DNA of 32,448 nucleotides from Microbacterium ginsengisoli. Its GTDB lineage: Bacteria; Actinomycetota; Actinomycetes; Actinomycetales; Microbacteriaceae. A model generated the notes under the pieces. That model was not told where the DNA came from. It was given only the letters and a program-made list of their open reading frames with translations, and searched no databases. Positions 23,510-32,294 of this stretch are shown piece after piece (position 1 is the stretch's first letter; the number at the start of each line of letters is the position of its first letter). The position numbers and the translations under genes were made by a program. The stretch covers positions 1-32,448 of the forward strand of contig NZ_JYIY01000055.1 of the NCBI RefSeq assembly GCF_000956535.1. Reading direction: 5' to 3'.

Positions 23510-24349
23510 ATGCGGCTTGCGACCTGGAACGTCAACTCCATCCGCGCACGGGTCGTGCGCACCGTCGAGTTCTGCGTGCGAGAGAACATCGACGTGCTCG
23601 CCATGCAGGAGATCAAGTGCAAGCCCGAGCAGTTCCCCTACGCCGAGTTCGAGGCGGCGGGCTACCAGGTCGTCGCGCACGGGCACAACCAGTGGAACGG
23701 CGTCGCGATCGCGAGCCGTGAGCCCATCGAGGACGTCTCGTTCGCCTTCGACGGCATGCCGGGCTTCCAGAAGGGCTACGACGGGCCGGATGCCCCGCAG
23801 GAGGCCCGTGCGCTCGGCGCGACGATCGACGGCGTGCGGGTGTGGAGCCTGTACGTTCCCAACGGCCGTGGGCTCGACGACCCGCACTACCGCTACAAGC
23901 TCGAGTGGCTCGCCGCGCTGCAGGGCTACACGCGCGGGGCGCTCGGCGCCGACCCCGACCTGCCTCTCGCGCTCGTCGGAGACTTCAACATCGCGCCCCT
24001 CGACGCCGACAACGGCGACCCGACCGTCGTCGAGGGCGTGACGACGCACGTGTCCCCGCCCGAGCGAGAGGCGTTCCAGGCGCTCCTCGATGCGGGGCTC
24101 AGCGACGTCGTGCGGCCGCTCGTGCCGACCGGCTACACCTACTGGGACTACAAGCAGCTGCGCTTCCCCCGCAACGAGGGCCTGCGCATCGACTTCGTGC
24201 TCGGTTCGCACGCGTTCGCCGACGCGGTCGCGGGAGCCTCGATCGCGCGCGACGAACGCAAGGGGGAGATCCCGAGCGATCACGTGCCCGTCGTCGTCGA
24301 CCTCGATCTCGAGGGTCCCGATGACGACGACCGCCCGATGATCTTCTGA
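23510..24349 (+). CDS. xth: Exonuclease III / AP endonuclease
   Basis: 279 residues of the ExoIII (EEP) family, acting in base excision repair on abasic sites and 3' blocks. Conserved elements in order: TWNVNSIRAR (Asn7), QEIKCK (metal-binding Glu), SLYVPNGR, LVGDFNIAP (catalytic Asp and Asn), LRIDFVLGS and the final SDHVPVVVDL with the catalytic Asp-His. Length and motif order match XthA. A -10 box fixes ATG 23510. Monocistronic, convergent with the VOC gene. Confidence 0.95.
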   Translation: MRLATWNVNSIRARVVRTVEFCVRENIDVLAMQEIKCKPEQFPYAEFEAAGYQVVAHGHNQWNGVAIASREPIEDVSFAFDGMPGFQKGYDGPDAPQEARALGATIDGVRVWSLYVPNGRGLDDPHYRYKLEWLAALQGYTRGALGADPDLPLALVGDFNIAPLDADNGDPTVVEGVTTHVSPPEREAFQALLDAGLSDVVRPLVPTGYTYWDYKQLRFPRNEGLRIDFVLGSHAFADAVAGASIARDERKGEIPSDHVPVVVDLDLEGPDDDDRPMIF

Positions 24350-24360
24350 CCCGCGCCCCG

Positions 24361-24392
24361 CGCGCGCCCGGGATCGACGATCCGCTCGCGCG
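24361..24392. terminator. Bidirectional hairpin between xth and the VOC gene
   Basis: GGATC-GAC-GATCC inner stem and CGCGCG/CGCGCG outer stem separated by a small internal loop, centred between the two convergent stop codons. There is no T-tract, as is usual in high-GC actinobacteria. Confidence 0.5.
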
Positions 24393-24407
24393 CGGTAACC
24401 GCCGCGA

Positions 24408-24848
24408 TCAGCCCTGTTCGGCGGTGTACGCCTCGGGACCATGGGCCGCGGCCGCCGGATCCATCCACAGGAACGACAGGATGTTGCCATCCGGGTCCTC
24501 GAGGTCGCGCGAGTACATGAAGCCGAGGTCCTGAGCCGGGCGCGGCTCGACGCCGCCGGCATCCAGACCCTTCGTGAGCGTCGCATCGACGTGCTCGCGC
24601 GAGTCGCGGGTGAGCGCGATGAGGCTCTGGGCGTGGGTGCGGGGGTCGGCGAGGGGCTTGTCGGTGAAGGTCGCGAAGAAGTCGCGGCGCAGCACCATGA
24701 AGAACACGGTGTCGCTCCACACCACACACGCCGCGTTCTCGTCCGTGAACAGCGGGTTGATCTGGCAGCCGAGCGCCTCATAGAACGCGATGCTGCGGGT
24801 GAGGTCTTCGGTGGTGACGTTGACGAACACCATCTGCGGAACGGACAT
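24408..24848 (-). CDS. VOC-family (glyoxalase/bleomycin-resistance fold) protein
   Basis: 146 residues with the βαβββ repeat of the vicinal-oxygen-chelate fold: MVFVNVTTEDLTRSIAFYEALG at the start and DPDGNILSFLWMDP at the end. It has the general look of the lactoylglutathione-lyase-like group of unknown substrate rather than true glyoxalase I. ATG 24848 has GAGGAG upstream. No neighbours suggest a pathway. Confidence 0.87.
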   Translation of the reverse strand: MSVPQMVFVNVTTEDLTRSIAFYEALGCQINPLFTDENAACVVWSDTVFFMVLRRDFFATFTDKPLADPRTHAQSLIALTRDSREHVDATLTKGLDAGGVEPRPAQDLGFMYSRDLEDPDGNILSFLWMDPAAAAHGPEAYTAEQG

Positions 24849-24973
24849 GGCCACTCCTCGGCCTCGGGCGCGCGGGCTGCGCGCAGGAAGAGCCTCGGTC
24901 CGCGTCGGCGCCGTGTCAAGTGCGCGCGCTCCTCTCCTCCGCAGGGGGGATGCCGCGGCGCATCGCCCGCCCA

Positions 24974-24979
24974 TAGGTT
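24974..24979 (+). promoter_or_regulatory. -10 box of histidine kinase gene (leaderless)
   Basis: TAGGTT, 6 nt before the ATG at 24986. The 6 nt are GGAGGG, so it is either a leaderless start or a ribosome-binding site from a more distant promoter. Confidence 0.45.
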
Positions 24980-24985
24980 GGAGGG

Positions 24986-26251
24986 ATGTCCCCCCTTCCC
25001 CCGCCGCTGCGCCCGCTACCGCTCGGCCGGCGTGAGCAGCGCGTCGATCTGGTGATCGCCGCCGGGGTCTTCGTGCTCGCGCTCGTGAGCGTGGCGCTGT
25101 CGGCGATCGGCGGTCTGTGGGGTGCGGCGCAGGCGCCGCTCGCGGTGGGCATCGCCTACGCCGCGGTGCTGGCGGCGCCCCTCGCCCTGCGACGCCGGTG
25201 GCCGGGGATCGTGACGGCGATCGTGTCGGCCGCGTACTTCGTGGCGGTGACCGCCCACATCCCCGAGGTGCTCGTCGGCAACATCGCGGTGTTCCTCGCG
25301 TTCTACTCGATCGGCGCGTGGACGCCCAACCGCCGCCGCGCGAACCTCGTGCGTGCGGCGATCGTCGTCGCGATGTTCGCATGGCTCGTGGTGTCGATGT
25401 TCGAGGCCGCGACGACCGCGACCTCGGCCGACGTGCCCCACGGCGTCGCACTGTCGCCGGCGATCGCCCAGGTGCTGCTGAGCGTGCTGATCAACGTGCT
25501 CTACTTCGGCGCCGCGTGGGGCTTCGGCGACAGGGCGTGGACCGCCGGGGTGCAGCGCCGGGCGCTCGAGGAGCGCACCGCCGAGCTCGAACGCGAACGC
25601 GAGGTGACGGCCTCGCAGGCGGTCGCACTCGAGCGGGTGCGCATCGCCCGCGAGCTGCACGATGTCGTCGCCCACCACGTGTCGCTCATGGGCGTGCAGG
25701 CGGGGGTCGCGCGCACAGTGATGGCCTCCGACCCGGCGCTCGCGACCACCTCCCTGACGCAGGTCGAGGGGTCGGCCCGCTCTGCTCTCACCGAGCTGCG
25801 TCAGCTGCTCGAGACGCTGCGTACCTCTCCCGACGCGGATGCCGCACCCCAGCCGTCGCTGTCGCTCGACGCGATCGAGACGCTGGTGACGGATGCCGCG
25901 GCCGCCGGCCTCCCGACGACCCTCACGACGGTCGGCGCACCGTGCGAGGTGCCCGATCTCGTGCAGGTGAACCTCGTGCGCATCGCCCAGGAGGCGCTCA
26001 CCAACGCGCGCCGTCACGGCGGCCACGACGCGACCGCCGACGTGCGTCTGCGCTTCGAGGCCGACGCGGTCGAGCTGGAGGTCGCGAACACCGGGCGGGT
26101 GGCGGCATCCGTCACCCCCGGCCTCGGGATGGTCGGCATGCGCGAGCGCGTGACGGTGTCGGGCGGAACCCTGGAGCTCATCCCCCGCACCGGCGGCGGC
26201 TTCATCGTGCGGGCGCGGGTGCCGCTGGCCCGGGTGGAGCAGACCTCGTGA
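24986..26251 (+). CDS. NarL/DesK-type sensor histidine kinase
   Basis: 421 residues. About six hydrophobic segments fill residues ~20-185 with very short loops, so the sensed signal is probably membrane-embedded or an intramembrane ligand. A short coiled linker leads to a HisKA_3 domain with phospho-acceptor His225 in RIARELHDVVAHHVSLM, then an HATPase_c domain with the N-box EALTNARRHGG and G-box GLGMVGMRERV. It overlaps the response regulator gene by 4 nt (GTGA) and an ABC exporter follows. This arrangement is typical of systems that sense antibiotics or envelope stress. Confidence 0.93.
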   Translation: MSPLPPPLRPLPLGRREQRVDLVIAAGVFVLALVSVALSAIGGLWGAAQAPLAVGIAYAAVLAAPLALRRRWPGIVTAIVSAAYFVAVTAHIPEVLVGNIAVFLAFYSIGAWTPNRRRANLVRAAIVVAMFAWLVVSMFEAATTATSADVPHGVALSPAIAQVLLSVLINVLYFGAAWGFGDRAWTAGVQRRALEERTAELEREREVTASQAVALERVRIARELHDVVAHHVSLMGVQAGVARTVMASDPALATTSLTQVEGSARSALTELRQLLETLRTSPDADAAPQPSLSLDAIETLVTDAAAAGLPTTLTTVGAPCEVPDLVQVNLVRIAQEALTNARRHGGHDATADVRLRFEADAVELEVANTGRVAASVTPGLGMVGMRERVTVSGGTLELIPRTGGGFIVRARVPLARVEQTS

Positions 26252-26967
26252 GCGCGGTACGAGTGGTGCTGGTCGATGACCACGCGATGATGCGGGCCGG
26301 GTTCCGGGCGATCCTCGACGCGCAAACCGGGATCGAGGTCGTCGGGGAGGCGCCCACCGGACGCCGCGCGCTCGAGGTGGTGCGTGAGACGCGCCCCGAC
26401 GTCGTGTGCATGGACGTGCAGATGCCCGACATGGACGGCCTCGAAGCGACCCGCCTGCTGACGGCGGACCCCGTCGTCGAGGCACGCGTGCTGGTGGTCA
26501 CGACGTTCGACCGCGACGACTACTTGTTCCAGGCGCTCGATGCCGGAGCCAGCGGCTTCCTGCTGAAGAACGCCGGCCCCGAGGAGATCGTGCGCGCAGT
26601 GCGGGCGGTCGCGGCCGGCGACGCCCTGCTCGCGCCCGAGGTCACCCGTCGCGTGATCGAGCGGTTCGCCGCGGCATCCGCCGGTCACCCGCCGGTCACC
26701 GCTGCCCGCCCGACCGGCGCGGCCGACACGGTCGCCGACGCCGAACCGGCGGCGACCGATGACGCCCGCCTCGAACCCGCGCTCACCGACCGTGAGCGCG
26801 AGGTGCTGCGGCTGATGACCGACGCGCTCTCGAACGCCGAGATCGCCGCGCGGCTCTACATCGGGGAGGCGACGGTGAAGACGCACGTGTCGAACGTGCT
26901 GCGCGCTCTCGGCGCCCGCGACCGGGTGCAGGCGATCGTGCTCGCGTACCGGCGCGGGCTCGTCTGA
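26248..26967 (+). CDS. NarL/LuxR-type response regulator
   Basis: 239 residues. The receiver domain (~4-120) has acidic pocket Asp10/Asp11, phospho-acceptor Asp56 (VCMDVQMPD), the conserved Thr in VVTTFD and Lys in FLLKNAG. The C-terminal LuxR HTH (~172-235) has LTDREREVLRLM and NAEIAARLYIGEATVKTHVSNVL. The linker between them (~140-170) is longer than usual and Ala/Thr-rich. The GTG start overlaps the kinase stop, so translation is coupled. The obvious target is the promoter of the ABC exporter that begins 108 nt downstream. Confidence 0.94.
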   Translation: MSAVRVVLVDDHAMMRAGFRAILDAQTGIEVVGEAPTGRRALEVVRETRPDVVCMDVQMPDMDGLEATRLLTADPVVEARVLVVTTFDRDDYLFQALDAGASGFLLKNAGPEEIVRAVRAVAAGDALLAPEVTRRVIERFAAASAGHPPVTAARPTGAADTVADAEPAATDDARLEPALTDREREVLRLMTDALSNAEIAARLYIGEATVKTHVSNVLRALGARDRVQAIVLAYRRGLV

Positions 26968-27045
26968 GGGCCCGCCCGCCGCGCGGCGGAGGGGCACGCC
27001 CACACGATCCACCCGTGGGGGGAGGCGCGGGGGCTGCGGCATCCG

Positions 27046-27051
27046 TAGGTT
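27046..27051 (+). promoter_or_regulatory. Candidate -10 box of the ABC exporter operon
   Basis: TAGGTT, followed by an ~18-nt leader with GAGGAGG before the ATG at 27076. The upstream ~75 bp between the regulator gene and this box are the likely place for a response-regulator site, but I see no clear dyad. Confidence 0.4.
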
Positions 27052-27075
27052 CGAGACGACCCCCGAGGAGGATCC

Positions 27076-27960
27076 ATGCTCGAACTGCAGGGTGTGACCA
27101 AGAGCTACGGCGGACGCCGGGTGCTCGACGGCGTCGGCTTCCGCGTGACCGGCGGCGCGCTCACCGGCTTCGTCGGCGGCAACGGCGCCGGCAAGACCAC
27201 CACGATGCGCATCGCGCTGGGCGTGCTCGCCGCCGACGGCGGCACCGTGCTGCTCGACGGCGTCCCGGTGAGCCGCGACGACCGACGCCGCTTCGGCTAC
27301 ATGCCCGAGGAGCGCGGGCTCTACCCGAAGATGAAGGTCGGCGAGCACATCGCCTATCTCGCCCGCCTGCACGGCTACGGCAAGACGGATGCCGCGCGAC
27401 AGGCGAACGACCTGCTCGAGCGTCTCGGGCTCGGCGAGCGCCTCGGCGACAACATCGAGACGCTCTCGCTCGGCAACCAGCAGCGGGCCCAGATCGCGGC
27501 GGCGCTCGTGCACGACCCCGAGGTGCTGATCCTCGACGAGCCGTTCTCCGGACTCGACCCGCTCGCCGTCGACGTCGTCGCCGGCGTGCTGCACGAGCGG
27601 GCGCAGCGCGGCGCCGCGGTGCTGTTCTCGTCGCACCAGCTCGACGTCGTCGAGCGCCTCTGCGACGAGCTCGTGATCATCGCCGGCGGCACGATCCGCG
27701 CGGCCGGCACTCGCGCCGAGCTGCGAGCGCAGCACGAGGCGCACCGGTTCGAGCTCGTCTCGGCGACGGATGCCGGGTGGCTCCGCGGCGAGCCGGGCGT
27801 CACCGTCGTCGAGTTCGCCGGCGGCCACGCCGTGTTCGACGTCGACGACGACCAGACCGCGCAGCGGGTGCTGCGCCGCGCGGTCGAGCTCGGTGACGTG
27901 GCGACGTTCACCGCGCAGCATCCTTCCCTCGCCCAGATCTTCAAGGAGGTCGTGAAATGA
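27076..27960 (+). CDS. ABC exporter ATP-binding protein (NatA-like)
   Basis: 294 residues. Walker A is GGNGAGKTT (34-42), the signature is LSLGNQQRAQ, a NatA-type variant of LSGGQ, and Walker B is VLILDEPFSGLD, followed by the H-loop in LFSSHQLD. The C-terminal ~80 residues carry the extension seen in NatA/CcmA-like exporters (DUF4162-type). ATG 27076 has GAGGAGG. Its last codons overlap the permease start by ATGA. Together with the permease and two-component system it forms a regulated export module. Confidence 0.94.
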   Translation: MLELQGVTKSYGGRRVLDGVGFRVTGGALTGFVGGNGAGKTTTMRIALGVLAADGGTVLLDGVPVSRDDRRRFGYMPEERGLYPKMKVGEHIAYLARLHGYGKTDAARQANDLLERLGLGERLGDNIETLSLGNQQRAQIAAALVHDPEVLILDEPFSGLDPLAVDVVAGVLHERAQRGAAVLFSSHQLDVVERLCDELVIIAGGTIRAAGTRAELRAQHEAHRFELVSATDAGWLRGEPGVTVVEFAGGHAVFDVDDDQTAQRVLRRAVELGDVATFTAQHPSLAQIFKEVVK

Positions 27961-29081
27961 CCCGTCTGCACCCCGCCGCCCCCTCGGCGGCCCAGGGCGT
28001 CTGGCTCGTCGCCGAGCGCGAGATCGGCTCGCGTCTGCGCAGCAAGGCGTTCGTGATCTCGACCCTGATCCTCTTCGCGATCGCGCTCGGCGGTGTCATC
28101 TGGGGCGGTTTCGCGGCGAAGAACGTCTCCGACACCAAGGTCGCGGTGACCGCCGAGACGGCGACCGTCGTCGCCGGGCTCCCGGGGCTCGAGGTCACCA
28201 CCGCCGCCACGACGGATGCCGCACTCGCCGCCGTGCGCGACGGCGACGTGAAGGCCGCGATCGTGCCGTCTGCGGACGTGCCGGGGGCCGCGGCATCCAC
28301 CTCGCCCTTCCCCTACACGGTCGTCGGCGACCAGGACGTGCCACAGAGCCTCGTCGCGCAGCTGAGCGCGACCCCGCAGGTGCATCTGCTCGACCCGCCG
28401 TCGACCGACGGGATGCTGCGCTACTTCGCCGCGATCGGCTTCGGCGTCGTCTTCCTCATGGCCGCCTCGACGTTCGGCGGCACGATCGCCCAGTCGGTCG
28501 TCGAGGAGAAGCAGACCCGCGTGGTCGAGCTGCTGATCTCGGCGATCCCGGTGCGGGTGCTGCTGGCGGGCAAGGTGATCGGCAACACGATCCTCGCGAT
28601 GGCGCAGATCCTCGTGCTCGCGGCGATCGCGATCGTCGGGCTCTCGATCACCGGCCAGGACGCCGTGCTCACCGGCCTCGGCGCCCCGATCGTGTGGTTC
28701 GCGGTGTTCTTCCTGTTCGGCTTCATCCTGCTCGCGTCGCTGTTCGCCGCGGCCGGCAGCATGGTGTCCCGTCAGGAGGACATCGGGTCGACGACCTTCC
28801 CGCTCACGATGCTCGTGATGCTGCCCTACTTCCTCGTGATCTTCTTCAACGACAGCCCCGTCGTACTCGCGGTCATGTCGTACGTGCCGTTCTCGGCACC
28901 GGTCGCGATGCCGCTGCGGCTCTACCTCGGCACCGCGCAGGTGTGGGAGCCGATCGTGGCCCTGATCGTGCTCATCGCGACGTGCGTCGGCGCCGTGCTC
29001 GTCGGGGCGCGCATCTACCAGAACACGCTGCTGCGCATGGGCGCGCGCGTGAAGCTGAGCGAGGCGCTCAGCCGCGCATAG
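27957..29081 (+). CDS. ABC-2 type permease (NatB-like)
   Basis: 374 residues with one N-terminal membrane helix (~31-52), a ~120-residue extracytoplasmic domain, and about five further helices (ABC-2 membrane domain). The segment QSVVEEKQTRVVELLISAIPVRVLLAGKV is characteristic of NatB-type permeases, which export Na+ or small hydrophobic compounds. The substrate is unknown; coupling to the upstream sensor suggests a toxic or antibiotic compound. It ends 3 nt from the stop of the convergent GH15 gene. Confidence 0.92.
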   Translation: MTRLHPAAPSAAQGVWLVAEREIGSRLRSKAFVISTLILFAIALGGVIWGGFAAKNVSDTKVAVTAETATVVAGLPGLEVTTAATTDAALAAVRDGDVKAAIVPSADVPGAAASTSPFPYTVVGDQDVPQSLVAQLSATPQVHLLDPPSTDGMLRYFAAIGFGVVFLMAASTFGGTIAQSVVEEKQTRVVELLISAIPVRVLLAGKVIGNTILAMAQILVLAAIAIVGLSITGQDAVLTGLGAPIVWFAVFFLFGFILLASLFAAAGSMVSRQEDIGSTTFPLTMLVMLPYFLVIFFNDSPVVLAVMSYVPFSAPVAMPLRLYLGTAQVWEPIVALIVLIATCVGAVLVGARIYQNTLLRMGARVKLSEALSRA

Positions 29082-29084
29082 AGC

Positions 29085-30851
29085 TCAGGATGCCGCGGCC
29101 AGCGCGTCGGCGGCACGCACGAGCGCCAGGTGGGAGAACGCCTGCGGGGTGTTCCCGGCCTGGCGCTCGTGCGCGGGGTCGTACTCCTCCGACAGCAGTC
29201 CCAGATCGTTCGCCGCCCCCGCGGCGGCCGCCATGAGACGCTCCGCGTCGGCGCGCCGGCCGGTGTGGGCGTACTGCTCGACGAGCCAGAAGCTGCACGC
29301 CAGGAACGGATTCTCCGCACCGGCGAGCCCGTCGACCCCGCTCGAGGTGCGGTAGCGCCGCACGAACCCGTCGGGCATGAGGTCGCGTTCGATGCGGGCG
29401 ACGGTGGCGACCATGCGCGGATCGTCGTACGCGCAGAATCCGACCTGAGCGAGGATCAGCAGCGAGGCATCCACCTCGTCGGTGCCGTAGTACTGGGTGA
29501 AATGACCGTCGGATGCCACGCCCTGCGCGGCGATCTCCGCGGCCAGGTCGTCGCGCAGCCGGCGCCAGTGCGCGACGGGTCCACGCAGCCCCGTGCTCTC
29601 GGCCGCGGTCACCGCCCGATCGAACGCCGCCCACAGCATCGCGCGGGAGTGGGTGAAGCGGCGCGGTTCGCCGCGGATCTCCCAGATGCCGTTGTCGGGC
29701 CGGTCGAGGCTCACCTCGGCGCGGCGCACGAGCGCGAGCTGCAGCGGCCACGAGTACTCGGTCTCGGCGAGGCCCGCCTCCCGGGCCAGCTGCAGCGCGA
29801 CCATCACCTCGCCGACGACGTCGGCCTGGAACTGGGTGACGGCGCCGTTGCCGATGCGCACGGGCGCCGCCCCCTTGTAGCCCGGGAGACTCGCGAGCTC
29901 GCGCTCGGCGAGGTCGCGCTCGCCCGCGATGCCGTACATGATCTGCATCTGCGCGGGGTCGCCGGCGATGGCGCGCAGCAGCCACAGCCGCCAGTGGTCG
30001 GCGGCCTCGACGAACCCGTGCGCGACGAGCGTCTGCAACGTCAGCGACGCGTCGCGCAGCCACACGTAGCGGTAGTCCCAGTTGCGGGCGCCGCCGAACT
30101 GCTCCGGCAGCGACGTGGTCGCGGCGGCCACGATGCCGCCGGTGTCGGCGTGGCTGAGGGCGCGCAGCACGAGCAGCGAGCGGATCACCTCGGCCCGGTA
30201 CGGACCGTCGTGCGCGATGTGGTCCGCCCAGTCCTGCCAGCCGGTGCGGGTCGCGACGAGCGCCGCGTCGACGTCGACCGGCTCGGGACGGTCGCGGAAC
30301 GAATGCGACCACGTCAGCGTGAGGTCATGCGTGCCGCCCGCGTCGATCGATACGGTGCCGCGATGCACGTGGTCGCGCGCCTCGAGACGGATGCCCCGCA
30401 CGGTCACCCGGTCGGGGCCGGCCGTCGCGTGCAGCTCGGGCACCGCACCGTCGAGCTGGCGCACCCACGGGATCGCCCGGGCATAGTCGAAACGCAGCCG
30501 CAGCGCGGTCTCGAACGGCACCCGGCCCGACAGGCCGACGATGCGCCGCACGATGTCGACGCGGTGCGGCCACACCGGCATGAACTCATGCACCTCGGCG
30601 ACACCCGTCGCCGTCTCCCACCGGGTGACGAGCACGAAGGTGTCGCCGTCGTAGCGGCGGGTGACGGTCGCCGCGCGGTCGACGGGACGCAGGGTCCAGT
30701 GGCCGTGCTCCTCAGTGCCCAGCAGAGCGCCGAACACCGACGGGGCATCCCATCGCGGTGGACAGAACCAGTCGATCGACCCGTGCCGCGACACGAGCGC
30801 CCCCGTGCGGCAGTCGCTGAGCAGCGCGTATTCCCCGATCGATGCGGACAC
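29085..30851 (-). CDS. GH15 glucoamylase/trehalase-like glycoside hydrolase
   Basis: 588 residues: N-terminal beta-sandwich domain (IGEYALLSDCRTGALVSRHGSIDWFCPPRWD) and a C-terminal (α/α)6 barrel. Candidate catalytic Glu391 is in GIWEIRGEPRRFTHS and Glu556 in LLSEEYDP. This two-domain bacterial type includes the mycobacterial GH15 trehalases as well as glucoamylases; the exact substrate is not decided by sequence reading. No signal peptide, so it acts on an intracellular glucan or trehalose. The GTG at 30851 starts the homologous region. Divergent from the glucose-6-phosphate dehydrogenase-like gene. Confidence 0.9.
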   Translation of the reverse strand: MSASIGEYALLSDCRTGALVSRHGSIDWFCPPRWDAPSVFGALLGTEEHGHWTLRPVDRAATVTRRYDGDTFVLVTRWETATGVAEVHEFMPVWPHRVDIVRRIVGLSGRVPFETALRLRFDYARAIPWVRQLDGAVPELHATAGPDRVTVRGIRLEARDHVHRGTVSIDAGGTHDLTLTWSHSFRDRPEPVDVDAALVATRTGWQDWADHIAHDGPYRAEVIRSLLVLRALSHADTGGIVAAATTSLPEQFGGARNWDYRYVWLRDASLTLQTLVAHGFVEAADHWRLWLLRAIAGDPAQMQIMYGIAGERDLAERELASLPGYKGAAPVRIGNGAVTQFQADVVGEVMVALQLAREAGLAETEYSWPLQLALVRRAEVSLDRPDNGIWEIRGEPRRFTHSRAMLWAAFDRAVTAAESTGLRGPVAHWRRLRDDLAAEIAAQGVASDGHFTQYYGTDEVDASLLILAQVGFCAYDDPRMVATVARIERDLMPDGFVRRYRTSSGVDGLAGAENPFLACSFWLVEQYAHTGRRADAERLMAAAAGAANDLGLLSEEYDPAHERQAGNTPQAFSHLALVRAADALAAAS

Positions 30852-30914
30852 ACCCCGATTCTGCCCCGCACCGGCGTCGCCGCGGCATCCGCGTCGTCGC
30901 GCGTGTCGAGGGCG

Positions 30915-30920
30915 TAGCGT
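30915..30920 (+). promoter_or_regulatory. -10 box of zwf-like gene (leaderless)
   Basis: TAGCGT, 6 nt before the GTG at 30927. It argues against the in-frame GTG at 30921, which directly abuts the box. Confidence 0.45.
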
Positions 30921-30926
30921 GTGAGC

Positions 30927-32294
30927 GTGACCGACGAACGCACCCTCGTCATCCTCGGCGCCACCGGGGACCTGACCTCCCGCCTGCTGCTGCCGGCCCT
31001 CGCCCAGCTGCTCGACGCGGAACCCGACACGAAGGTGCGCCTGGTCGGCGCCGGCATGGATGCCGAGACGGATGCCGCGTGGCGCAGCCGCGTGAAGGCG
31101 GCGTTCGGCGAGGGCGTGGGGGCCGCGGCATCCGCCGTCGTCAAGGCGACCCGTTACGTGCAGTGCGACATCACCGCGACGAAGGACCTCACGGCCCTCC
31201 TCGCCGACGCAGGCGAACGCCCCGTGCTCTACTTCGCCGTGCCGCCCGCCGTCGCGGCCGCCGCGTGCCGCGCGCTCACCGGCGTGACGCTGCCGGCCGA
31301 GACGATCCTGGCGCTCGAGAAGCCGTTCGGCACCGACCAGCACAGCGCCGAGCAGCTGAACGCCGTGCTCGCGCAGCTGCTGCCCGAGCAGCAGATCTTC
31401 CGCGTCGACCACTTCCTCGGCCGGTCGATGGTGCTCAACATGCTCGGCGTGCGGTTCGCGAACCGCGTGTTCGAGCCGGTGTGGTCGTCGGAGAACGTCG
31501 CGTCGGTCACCATCCGCTACGACGAGTCGCTGGGCCTCGAGGGCCGCGCCGGCTACTACGACAAGGCCGGCGCGCTCGAGGACATGATCCAGAGCCACCT
31601 GCTGCAGGTGCTCGCCTTCGTCGCCATGGAGCCGCCCGCGACGCTCGGCGAGCGCGACCTGCGCGACGCGACCGGGGCGGCGCTGCGCGCCACCCACGTG
31701 TGGGACGACAACGCCGTGCACAGCTCGCGTCGCGCCCGCTACACGGCCGGCACGATCGACGGCACGGCGCTGCCGAACTACGTCGACGAGCCGGGCGTCG
31801 ACCCGTCGCGGGGCACCGAGACGCTCGCGGAGGCCGTGTTCGAGGTGCGTACCGCCCGCTGGGAGGGTGTGCCGTTCACGCTGCGCTCGGGCAAGGCGAT
31901 GTCGGCCCGGCTCGCCGAGGTCGTGCTGCGCTTCAAGCCCGTGCACCACCTGCCGACCGGCTTCTCCGGCGAGGAACAGGGCAGCGTGCTGCGGTTCTCG
32001 CTCGGCCCCGACGTGTTCTGCCTCGACCTCAACGTCAACGGCGCCGCCGACCCGTTCTCGCTCTCCCGCGCCACGATGCACGCCGAGCTCGGCGAGGGCG
32101 CGCTGAAGGCCTACGCGGAAGTGCTGTCGTCGATCCTCTCGGGCGACGCGGCCCTCGCCGTGCGCGGCGACGCCGCCGAGGAGTGCTGGCGCATCGTGCA
32201 GCCCGTGCTCGACGCCTGGCGGCGCGGCGACGTGCCGCTCGACGAGTACCCCGCAGGCTCGACCGGCCCCGACGGGTGGCCCCCGCTCGGCTGA
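30927..32294 (+). CDS. zwf: Glucose-6-phosphate dehydrogenase family protein, divergent active site
   Basis: 455 residues. The NAD(P) motif GATGDL (11-16), LALEKPFGTD and the substrate-site motif RVDHFLGRS (159-167) identify the family, which oxidises glucose-6-phosphate to 6-phosphogluconolactone. Two lysines that contact substrate in well-studied enzymes are changed: the Lys of the RKLxP segment is Leu20 (DLTSRLLLP), and the Lys of RIDHYLGKE is Arg166. The His and Asp of DHFLG remain. It may be a paralogue with altered affinity or cofactor use. Pairing with a trehalase-type GH15 gene suggests feeding released glucose into the pentose phosphate route. Confidence 0.85.
   Translation: MTDERTLVILGATGDLTSRLLLPALAQLLDAEPDTKVRLVGAGMDAETDAAWRSRVKAAFGEGVGAAASAVVKATRYVQCDITATKDLTALLADAGERPVLYFAVPPAVAAAACRALTGVTLPAETILALEKPFGTDQHSAEQLNAVLAQLLPEQQIFRVDHFLGRSMVLNMLGVRFANRVFEPVWSSENVASVTIRYDESLGLEGRAGYYDKAGALEDMIQSHLLQVLAFVAMEPPATLGERDLRDATGAALRATHVWDDNAVHSSRRARYTAGTIDGTALPNYVDEPGVDPSRGTETLAEAVFEVRTARWEGVPFTLRSGKAMSARLAEVVLRFKPVHHLPTGFSGEEQGSVLRFSLGPDVFCLDLNVNGAADPFSLSRATMHAELGEGALKAYAEVLSSILSGDAALAVRGDAAEECWRIVQPVLDAWRRGDVPLDEYPAGSTGPDGWPPLG

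Noticed and set aside
26968..27045. GCCGCGCGGC palindrome after the response regulator gene as a riboswitch or small RNA
   Set aside because: A short GC palindrome is expected by chance at this composition, and no conserved RNA motif could be recognised.
29130..30917. 595-codon plus-strand frame opposite the GH15 gene
   Set aside because: Shadow frame. The minus strand has catalytic motifs and full-length homology, and the plus frame has none.
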